A DNA stretch of 7,041 nt, from assembly GCA_024645155.1 (NCBI GenBank), contig JAHEGF010000175.1, positions 1 to 7,041 on the forward strand, in the 5' to 3' direction. The first letter of the stretch is position 1. Every line of letters starts with the position of its first letter. This document shows positions 1 to 5,202 of the stretch, piece by piece. The translations under genes were made by a program, and so were the position numbers. The notes below the pieces were generated by a model. That model saw nothing but the letters and a program-made list of their open reading frames with translations, was not told the origin of the DNA and did no database searches. The stretch comes from Phyllobacteriaceae bacterium. GTDB lineage: Bacteria; Pseudomonadota; Alphaproteobacteria; Rhizobiales; Rhizobiaceae.

Positions 1-753
1 CCCTTTGCAATCCGGGAGGCACGCAACGCGCAGGAACCGCTTCAGGGTGGCACGTGGTTCTCCTTTGTAATCGTAGGCTTTACCCTGTTTGGAGGTATCG
101 CATCCCAACAGATTGGGCTTTTGACTACCTCGGTGACGAACTCCGGATTTCTCACTGGACTCTATGTGGTATTCGTACCGTTTCTTGCCGTTGTAGCTTT
201 TCGCGACAGGCCGCACTGGATTATCTGGCCAAGCGCCGCAACCGCTTTTCTTGGTATCTGGCTGTTGTCGGGTGGCCAAATGGACAAATTGTCGACCGGT
301 GACTGGCTGACGATCCTATGTGCGCTGTTCTGGGCGCTGCAGGTGATTCTTGTCACGCGATTCGGTGCAGCTTCCGGACGGCCCGTGACAATGGCGGTAA
401 CCCAGTTTGCCGTATGCGCGGCTCTTGGTCTTGTAATCGCGGTCGCAATCGAGGAAATTCACCTGCCGTCGATTTTCGCTGCGGCGCCCGAAATCCTTTA
501 TGCCGGCGTTTTTTCAGGTGGCATCGCCTTCACGTTTCAGGCTGTGGGCCAGCGCTACACCACGGCGTCTCAGGCCGCTATATTCCTGTCTTCGGAAGCG
601 GTATTTGCCGCCTTGTTTGCCGCCTTGTTCCTTTCCGAGCGTGTCCCGGCAATCGGGTTGGCCGGCTGCGCCCTGATTCTTGCTGCAATCATTGCTGTCG
701 AAGCGGTGCCGCCACTGTTTGGCGGGCGCCAGCGCCGCAACGCCGTGTCTTGA
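1..753 (+). CDS. DMT-superfamily (EamA domain) transporter, 5'-truncated by window edge
   Basis: The reading frame is open from base 1 to the TGA at 751-753 and gives 250 residues. The N-terminus, probably one or two membrane helices, lies outside the window. The visible protein is a chain of hydrophobic segments with short polar loops, such as WFSFVIVGFTLFGGIA, FLTGLYVVFVPFLAVVAF and AALFAALFLSE. The stretch LLTTSVTNSGFLTGLYVVFVP matches the signature of the drug/metabolite transporter superfamily, in which two EamA repeats of about five helices each form an inner-membrane carrier. The second repeat starts near visible residue 100 (GDWLTILCALFWALQVI). Members export amino acids, metabolites or drugs; nothing here identifies the substrate. 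The TTG at 121 is an internal codon and not the start, because homologous sequence continues upstream. The tail after the last helix is short and basic (GGRQRRNAVS). The family call is firm; the function is open. Confidence 0.9.
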   Translation, partial: PFAIREARNAQEPLQGGTWFSFVIVGFTLFGGIASQQIGLLTTSVTNSGFLTGLYVVFVPFLAVVAFRDRPHWIIWPSAATAFLGIWLLSGGQMDKLSTGDWLTILCALFWALQVILVTRFGAASGRPVTMAVTQFAVCAALGLVIAVAIEEIHLPSIFAAAPEILYAGVFSGGIAFTFQAVGQRYTTASQAAIFLSSEAVFAALFAALFLSERVPAIGLAGCALILAAIIAVEAVPPLFGGRQRRNAVS

Positions 754-847
754 TTTCGCCACAGGCGTAAACACCCATCGTCAGCTTTCCTTTACCAACA
801 CGCGTTACCCTCTCCCGATGGGATCCGGGAAACAGAAATTACCGCAA

Positions 848-1633
848 ATGGCGCAGAGCCACGTGCTGCCGGCACGCCGCCCGGCGCTGAACATGGTTTG
901 CCTGTCGCTGCTGACCGCAATGCTCGCTGCCTGCAATGCCGACGCGATTTTTTCGCCGCGTCCGGCGGTCGATATCGGAACCAGCACGGCCTCGGTCAGA
1001 CCCGCAAAGCCGGTTCTTGCACCTGTCGTTCGCACAGCCGGATTTGCAACGCGGCTCGTCTTGCCGGGAATGCCCGATGCCGTGATGCCCGCCGAAGAGG
1101 TGCAATGCCGCCAGCAATTACGCGGTCTGGACGCCCGGTATCGCGATCTGCCGCAAATCGGCAGCGAGGACGGTTGCGGCATAGACTGGCCGCTGGAGCT
1201 GTCGGCCACCGGTGGCGGAACAGCCATCAAACCCGCTGCAACGCTCTCCTGCCAGATGGCGCTGACCTTTTCGAACTGGACAAAGCACGAATTGAAGCCG
1301 GCGGCGCGCCTGCGCTACCTTTCGGGCGTACGCACCATTCACCAGGGTTCAAGCTACTCTTGCCGGAGAATTGCCAATAGCGGCACACTGTCTGCCCATG
1401 CCCGCGGCAATGCCATCGACGTGATGGCTATCACATTGAAGAACGGTCGTGAAATCGACGTTCACAAGCCCGGATTTTTCTCGTTTCGCGAAAAGGGTTT
1501 CCTCAAGAACATCCGCGCCGACGCCTGTCCCTATTTCTCGACCGTTCTTGGCCCCGGATACGATGCCGATCACCGCGATCACTTTCATTTTGACCTGATG
1601 GAACGGCGCTCCGGACACCGCGCCTGCCGGTAG
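848..1633 (+). CDS. Extensin-like family lipoprotein with M15-peptidase-like metal site
   Basis: This is a 261-residue protein with a basic N-terminus (PARR), a hydrophobic stretch and a lipobox LAAC. Cys29 would be the lipidated residue, so it is probably an envelope lipoprotein. A low-complexity Pro/Ala/Val linker (about 35-75) leads to the C-terminal domain, which resembles the bacterial extensin-like C-terminal family. That domain has six cysteines (87, 110, 135, 172, 227, 260), suitable for three disulfides. Its motif SAHARGNAID gives His184 and Asp191, and DHFHFD gives Asp244, His245 and His247. This layout resembles the zinc site of M15 D-Ala-D-Ala carboxypeptidases, so a cell-wall role is plausible but inferred. 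I chose the ATG at 848 because it gives a normal lipoprotein signal. ATGs at 818 and 893 are also in frame, and none has a strong Shine-Dalgarno. It lies 94 bases after the transporter gene. Confidence 0.85.
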   Translation: MAQSHVLPARRPALNMVCLSLLTAMLAACNADAIFSPRPAVDIGTSTASVRPAKPVLAPVVRTAGFATRLVLPGMPDAVMPAEEVQCRQQLRGLDARYRDLPQIGSEDGCGIDWPLELSATGGGTAIKPAATLSCQMALTFSNWTKHELKPAARLRYLSGVRTIHQGSSYSCRRIANSGTLSAHARGNAIDVMAITLKNGREIDVHKPGFFSFREKGFLKNIRADACPYFSTVLGPGYDADHRDHFHFDLMERRSGHRACR

Positions 1634-1653
1634 GAAAAATCGATAACACTTCC

Positions 1654-1665
1654 CTAAATATTTAG
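1654..1665. repeat. 12-base perfect AT-rich palindrome upstream of the TadG-like gene
   Basis: CTAAATATTTAG reads the same on both strands. It sits in the 103-base gap between the extensin-like gene and the TadG-like gene, in an otherwise GC-rich window. It could be an operator half-site pair or simply AT-rich promoter DNA. There is no stem-loop plus T-run that would make it a terminator. Confidence 0.4.
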
Positions 1666-1699
1666 CATCTGGCGAAATCGTTCCTTAGCGCCCGTAGGC

Positions 1700-1705
1700 T
1701 ATAAA
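1700..1705 (+). promoter_or_regulatory. Possible -10 element for the TadG-like gene
   Basis: TATAAA lies 31 bases before the ATG at 1737, in the AT-richest part of the gap. No convincing -35 hexamer is found 16-18 bases upstream (the sequence there is near ATCGTT). This is a weak positional call only. Confidence 0.2.
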
Positions 1706-1726
1706 CAACGCAGGAACTCCAGGTTC

Positions 1727-1733
1727 AGGCGGA
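1727..1733 (+). promoter_or_regulatory. Ribosome binding site of the TadG-like gene
   Basis: AGGCGGA precedes the ATG at 1737. The AGG core is seven bases from the start codon, which supports this ATG over the in-frame internal ATG at 1773 that would remove the basic N-terminus. Confidence 0.45.
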
Positions 1734-1736
1734 ACT

Positions 1737-2954
1737 ATGTTAAGGAAATTTCTGCACGATCGGCGTGGTAATATGGTCATGGCAGCCGGAATAATGACGA
1801 TTCCGCTGATCCTTGCCGTCGGCTCGGCCGTCGACCTGACAAACATGAGCCGGGTGCGCAGCGAACTGCAATCGGCGCTTGACGCTGCCTCCATGCAGAT
1901 CGCCTTTTATGCCTCCTCGGGTATGACCAATGACGAGTTGCAGGCATTTGGCAATCAGGTTCTGCTGGCCAATCTCGGCAGTTCGATCGCCACATCGGCA
2001 AGCCCGCCGATACTCTACTACCACGGATTGATCACCGAGGCCGACGGGTCGCAAAGCATGGCGACCAGCCTGACCTACAGCTACAAGACCCTGATCATGG
2101 GCGCAGTGGCCGCCAAGCACGGCGGATCGTCCGGAAAAACCATGTCGCTGGGCGCAACGGTGCGGGCCCGCGTCGGCGATCCCGCCTGCGTCTACGCCCT
2201 TAGCGGCACCGCAAGCCGGGCAATCAACGTGACCGGCAGTACGACGATAACCATTGACGGCTGCGTCGTCGCGTCGAACTCAACCGATCCCGAATCGCTG
2301 TATGTCGGCGGCAGTGCCAGTATTCATGCAGATTGCGCGCAGGCTGCTGGCGGCATCAACGCCACCAGCGGTTTGACTACTGACTGTACGAGCAATCGTG
2401 AAAACGCCTGGATTGCGCCCGATCCGTTCAAGGACCTGCCTGAACCCTCCGCCCCCGCACTGATGACAAACCCAGCCAAGAGCGACCCGACCGTTGCTCC
2501 CGGCCGGTATTCCAACCTGTCACTTGACGGAACCAAGACGCTCGATCCAGGTCTCTACTACATTGAGGGGTCGCTGACGATCAAAGGCACGATCACCGGT
2601 TCCGGGGTTTATTTCTACATGAAAAACGGCGGCATCAGCGTCAACGCTACCGCGTCGATCATACTCGACGCCCCCACCTCAGGAACCTATGCCGGCATGC
2701 TGTTCATGTCTGCACCCGGCAACACGTCCGACATGAAGTTCAACGGCAACGGAGCAACCGAGCTCAACGGATTCATCTATTCACCGTCCGGCCATGTCGA
2801 ATATTCGGGTAACAATTCGACGGCCAGCACCTGCCTGCGCATCGTCGCCGACACTGTCAAGATGACCGGCAATTCCGACATGAAATCCGATTGCACAGCC
2901 GAACTTGGTGGCCGCGAGGCGCTGGTTGCCGGCCCCACCTATTTCTCCAAGTAG
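1737..2954 (+). CDS. TadG-like (Flp pilus-assembly type) membrane-anchored protein
   Basis: This 405-residue protein has the typical Tad-like N-terminus: a basic start (LRKFLHDRRGN), one hydrophobic helix at about 13-33 containing IPLILAVGSAVDL, and then an amphipathic helix RVRSELQSALDAASMQIA. That pattern marks TadE/TadF/TadG pseudopilin-like proteins and predicts a single inner-membrane anchor with the rest outside the cytoplasm. From about residue 150 the protein is rich in Ser, Thr, Gly and Asn, with repeated short beta-like stretches such as GSTTITIDGC, GSLTIKGTITGSGVYFY and SIILDAP. It contains six cysteines (151, 176, 200, 217, 366, 386). This resembles the C-terminal region of rhizobial TadG-like proteins and suggests a beta-rich or beta-helical fold. 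No von Willebrand A MIDAS motif is seen, unlike many TadG proteins. No tad ATPase, secretin or prepilin gene is present in the window, so a role in pilus assembly is unproven. Confidence 0.82.
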   Translation: MLRKFLHDRRGNMVMAAGIMTIPLILAVGSAVDLTNMSRVRSELQSALDAASMQIAFYASSGMTNDELQAFGNQVLLANLGSSIATSASPPILYYHGLITEADGSQSMATSLTYSYKTLIMGAVAAKHGGSSGKTMSLGATVRARVGDPACVYALSGTASRAINVTGSTTITIDGCVVASNSTDPESLYVGGSASIHADCAQAAGGINATSGLTTDCTSNRENAWIAPDPFKDLPEPSAPALMTNPAKSDPTVAPGRYSNLSLDGTKTLDPGLYYIEGSLTIKGTITGSGVYFYMKNGGISVNATASIILDAPTSGTYAGMLFMSAPGNTSDMKFNGNGATELNGFIYSPSGHVEYSGNNSTASTCLRIVADTVKMTGNSDMKSDCTAELGGREALVAGPTYFSK

Positions 2955-2958
2955 ACCG

Positions 2959-3345
2959 TCAATCCGCAGGCACCCTTTTAGGCTTTCCGTTGTCGTCAAG
3001 CGCGACCATGACAAAATCCGCGTGGGTCACCATGTCCATCTTGTCGCTCAGATACCGCTGGGCCCAGGCTTCAACCTTCAGTGTCATTGAACTGCGTCCG
3101 ACCCGGGAAACTTCGGTATAGACACACAATGTATCGCCGATCTTGACCGGCAGGGCGAAAGCCATTTCCTTGACTGCCGCCGTAACAACCCGCCCGCGTG
3201 CGCGTTCTGCCGACCGCATCCCGCTTGCAAGGTCCATCTGTGCCATCACCCAACCGCCAAAAATGTCTCCGGCAGCATTGGCATCCGCTGGCATGGCTAT
3301 GGTGCGAAGCGTCAGTTCGCCGACAGGTTTTCTTGTTGCGCTCAT
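2959..3345 (-). CDS. Acyl-CoA thioesterase, hotdog fold, YciA-like
   Basis: This 128-residue protein is the usual length of single-domain YciA/BFIT-type thioesterases, which hydrolyse acyl-CoA to free acid and CoA in the cytoplasm. The family signature is near the N-terminus: LRTIAMPADANAAGDIFGGW at residues 13-32, followed by AQMDLASG, where Asp38 matches the catalytic acid of the family. Later strands (VKEMAFALPVKIGDTL, VYTEVSRVGRSSMTLKVEAW, FVMVALDDNGKPK) complete the hotdog pattern. The ATG at 3343-3345 places these motifs where family members have them. A longer frame back to 3504 exists but its extra residues look non-homologous, and it would cross most of the control region. The gene is convergent with the TadG-like gene (4-base gap) and divergent from the alcohol dehydrogenase. 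The substrate chain length cannot be read from the sequence. Confidence 0.92.
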   Translation of the reverse strand: MSATRKPVGELTLRTIAMPADANAAGDIFGGWVMAQMDLASGMRSAERARGRVVTAAVKEMAFALPVKIGDTLCVYTEVSRVGRSSMTLKVEAWAQRYLSDKMDMVTHADFVMVALDDNGKPKRVPAD

Positions 3346-3415
3346 TTGCCGGCCCGTTTCGATGTCTGGTGCCGCCCGTTTACCGTAACTCCGCTGGCAA
3401 GTGAACCGGATTTTG

Positions 3416-3430
3416 GCGGTCATTGACCGC
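3416..3430. promoter_or_regulatory. Perfect 7-1-7 inverted repeat, candidate operator
   Basis: GCGGTCA, one base (T), then TGACCGC form a perfect dyad of 15 bases. It lies about 70 bases upstream of the thioesterase start and about 150 bases upstream of the dehydrogenase start. Perfect short dyads in divergent promoter regions are typical binding sites for dimeric regulators such as the TetR, GntR or MarR families. Which regulator binds is unknown, and no regulator gene is visible in the window. Confidence 0.45.
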
Positions 3431-3570
3431 AGACAGCATCCGAATGGCGGATCACCCGCGAAACTTGAAAAAACGGTGTTGCCAGAACCGCCTTGTCGCT
3501 GCAACGTTCCCAGGCGGCGTAATTGTGATACGGGCGCCCTGCCACACTGCTACGATCAAGGCCGAACATC

Positions 3571-3575
3571 AGGAG
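3571..3575 (+). promoter_or_regulatory. Strong ribosome binding site fixing a TTG start
   Basis: AGGAG ends seven bases before the TTG at 3583. No in-frame ATG or GTG lies near it, so this Shine-Dalgarno sequence decides the start of the alcohol dehydrogenase gene. Confidence 0.8.
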
Positions 3576-3582
3576 AAACCGC

Positions 3583-4665
3583 TTGAAAGCTGCCGTCTGC
3601 CGTGCCTTTGGCGAACCTCTGGCCATCGAGTCCGTCGATATTTCTGGTCCCGGCGAGTTCGATGTCCTCGTCGACGTCAGGGCCTGCGCCATATGCCATT
3701 CCGACATATTTTACGCCGATGGCGCCTGGGGCGGCGATTTGCCGGCGGTCTATGGCCATGAGGCCGCAGGCGTCGTGCGCCAGGCCGGCGCCTCGGTTAC
3801 CGCCGTCAGGCCAGGCGACCATGTGGTTGTCACCCTCATCCGGTCGTGTGGCCATTGCCACTATTGCAGCAGTGGCAGCCTGGTCATGTGCGAAGAGGTA
3901 TTCCCCCAGCAAACCAAAAGCCCGCTGAGCGACGGAAAGGGCAATGCGCTGATCCAGGCCATGGCAACCGGCGCATTTGCCGAACAGGTGCTCGTTCATC
4001 AAAGCCAGGTGGTGGCGATACCGGACACGATCCCGTTTGCGTCGGCCAGCCTGCTGGCCTGCGGTGTCATCACGGGCTACGGAGCGGTTGCCAATACCGC
4101 TGCGGTCAAGCCGGGCAACGCCGTTGTGGTCGTCGGCTGCGGCGGCGTCGGCCTCAACAGCGTGCAGGGTGCCGCATTGCATGGTGCCGACCCGATCATT
4201 GCCGTTGACCTTTCCAGTAGTAAACTCGATGCCGCCCGCCGCTTTGGCGCAACACACACGGTCAATCCAGCGACTGACGATGCCGCGGGGTTTGTCCGGG
4301 AACTGACCGCTGCCAGGGGTGCCGATTTCGTCTTCGTGACTGTCGGCGCAATTGCAGCCTTCAACAGCGCCTTCGACTACATAACCAAAAACGGCGCGAT
4401 CGTCATTGTCGGCATGCCGCCAGCCGGTGTCATGGCTGAATATGATCCGGGAACGATGGCTGCCTGGAACCAGCAGATCCTTGGCTCCAAAATGGGCGAG
4501 TCGGTGATCGCCCGTGACATTCCCGCACTGATCGAACTCTACCGGCAGGGCCGCTTGAAGCTGGACGAACTGGTTACCGCCACCTATCCTCTTGAAGAGA
4601 TCAACGAGGCGATTGCCGCCGTGAAAAATGGTGATGCCTTGCGAAACGTCATCGTGTTTGACTGA
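3583..4665 (+). CDS. Zinc-dependent alcohol dehydrogenase (MDR family)
   Basis: This 360-residue cytoplasmic enzyme is full length for the medium-chain dehydrogenase/reductase family, which oxidises alcohols to aldehydes or ketones with NAD(P). The catalytic zinc ligands are Cys38 (ACAICHSD), His59 with Glu60 (YGHEAAG), and Cys160. The structural zinc lobe is intact, with Cys89, Cys92, Cys95 and Cys103. The Rossmann motif is VVVVGCGGVGLNS (Gly185, 187, 188, 190). Asp209, at the end of the second strand, favours NAD over NADP. It is therefore a classical two-zinc alcohol dehydrogenase of the type that includes class III-like enzymes; its alcohol substrate cannot be deduced. Translation starts at a TTG that is well placed after AGGAG, and the residues from the start (MKAAVCRAFG) fit the family N-terminus. 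The MAPEG gene starts 23 bases downstream, so the two are probably one transcript. Confidence 0.95.
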   Translation: MKAAVCRAFGEPLAIESVDISGPGEFDVLVDVRACAICHSDIFYADGAWGGDLPAVYGHEAAGVVRQAGASVTAVRPGDHVVVTLIRSCGHCHYCSSGSLVMCEEVFPQQTKSPLSDGKGNALIQAMATGAFAEQVLVHQSQVVAIPDTIPFASASLLACGVITGYGAVANTAAVKPGNAVVVVGCGGVGLNSVQGAALHGADPIIAVDLSSSKLDAARRFGATHTVNPATDDAAGFVRELTAARGADFVFVTVGAIAAFNSAFDYITKNGAIVIVGMPPAGVMAEYDPGTMAAWNQQILGSKMGESVIARDIPALIELYRQGRLKLDELVTATYPLEEINEAIAAVKNGDALRNVIVFD

Positions 4666-4675
4666 CGAACCGGAC

Positions 4676-4682
4676 AGGAAAG
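4676..4682 (+). promoter_or_regulatory. Ribosome binding site of the MAPEG gene
   Basis: AGGAAAG ends six bases before the TTG at 4689 and twelve bases before the in-frame ATG at 4695. The spacing favours the TTG. An in-frame TGA at 4683-4685 rules out any start further upstream. Confidence 0.6.
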
Positions 4683-4688
4683 TGAAAA

Positions 4689-5171
4689 TTGGCGATGCCT
4701 GAGAACATACCGTTGCTGGCGATGGAAAACCCGGTCTTCGTGACCTACGCGATCGCTTCCGCGCTTATGGTACTGAAGATCATGGGGCAAGGCTGGATGA
4801 CCGTCTACCGCATGATGAAAAGCGATTCCGGGCTGGCCAGCCCCGAGGACCTGCGGGTCAGCCCGCTCAATCGCGACCCGCGCCCCGAGCAGCTTGACAT
4901 CAACGACTATGTCGACCGGTCGCGCCGCATGCACCGCAACGACCTCGAAAACATACCGGCGTTTCTTGCGGCCGGCCTGCTGTTTGTCGCGGTCGATCCG
5001 CCGCTGCTTCTCGCGCAGATACTATTGTACGGTTTCGTCCTCGCACGCATTGCCCACACAATGGCCTATGCCACCAAACAGATGCACGAGACACGCGCCA
5101 CCTTCTACACGATCGGCTCCGTGGCGGTAATCGCCATGGCACTCTACGTCTTGTTTGCAGCAATCTTCTGA
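4689..5171 (+). CDS. MAPEG-family membrane protein, mPGES-1-like
   Basis: This 160-residue protein has four hydrophobic segments (about 14-36, 89-103, 104-126, 139-159), the topology of the MAPEG family of small, usually trimeric, glutathione-dependent membrane enzymes. The second-helix signature is clear: Arg77, Arg80, His82, Arg83, Asn84 and Glu87-Asn88 in the segment RSRRMHRNDLENIP. The third and fourth helices carry Arg120 and Tyr127 (RIAHTMAY) and Arg136 and Tyr140, with the same spacing as Arg110/Tyr117 and Arg126/Tyr130 that I recall in human microsomal prostaglandin E synthase 1. The position of Ser127 in that enzyme is Ala137 here. A cytosolic loop with SPEDLR resembles the NPEDA element of other MAPEG proteins. 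Glutathione binding is therefore likely. Prostaglandin synthesis is not implied; detoxification or isomerisation of a reactive product is more plausible in a bacterium. The start is TTG 4689, with ATG 4695 as the alternative (158 residues). Confidence 0.9.
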   Translation: MAMPENIPLLAMENPVFVTYAIASALMVLKIMGQGWMTVYRMMKSDSGLASPEDLRVSPLNRDPRPEQLDINDYVDRSRRMHRNDLENIPAFLAAGLLFVAVDPPLLLAQILLYGFVLARIAHTMAYATKQMHETRATFYTIGSVAVIAMALYVLFAAIF

Positions 5172-5191
5172 CGCCGGTGGCAACCGGATCT

Positions 5192-5195
5192 GGAG
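5192..5195 (+). promoter_or_regulatory. Ribosome binding site of the enolase-superfamily gene
   Basis: GGAG is seven bases before the ATG at 5203, with a second weaker AGGTGA directly against the start. It lies in the 31-base gap after the MAPEG gene, which shows no terminator, supporting co-transcription. Confidence 0.6.
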
Positions 5196-5202
5196 CAGGT
5201 GA

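Larger units (their letters stand above)
3346..3582. promoter_or_regulatory. Divergent intergenic control region, thioesterase / ADH cassette
   Basis: This is a 237-base non-coding stretch between two divergently transcribed genes. It should hold the promoter of the thioesterase and that of the three-gene cassette. It contains a perfect inverted repeat at 3416-3430 and, at its right end, the strong ribosome binding site of the dehydrogenase. TTGAAA at 3465-3470 is a possible -35 element without a good partner, so I do not call individual promoters. No regulator gene is encoded here. Confidence 0.6.

Noticed and set aside
774..822. CCCATCG ... CGATGGG inverted repeat in the gap before the extensin-like gene
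   Set aside because: Seven-base arms around a 35-base loop are too weak for a terminator or clear operator, and there is no T-run.
680..847. Longer N-terminus for the extensin-like protein from a TTG at 680 or ATG at 818
   Set aside because: The 680 start would overlap the transporter gene, and both starts would bury the lipoprotein signal behind extra residues. The 848 ATG gives a normal signal sequence.
1740..2120. 126-residue minus-strand frame opposite the TadG-like N-terminus
   Set aside because: It is antisense to the well-supported Tad-like anchor region and shows no motif of its own.
3346..3504. N-terminal extension of the thioesterase up to 3504
   Set aside because: The extra 53 residues are rich in Gly, Cys and Arg, do not resemble the family, and would cover the inverted repeat in the control region.
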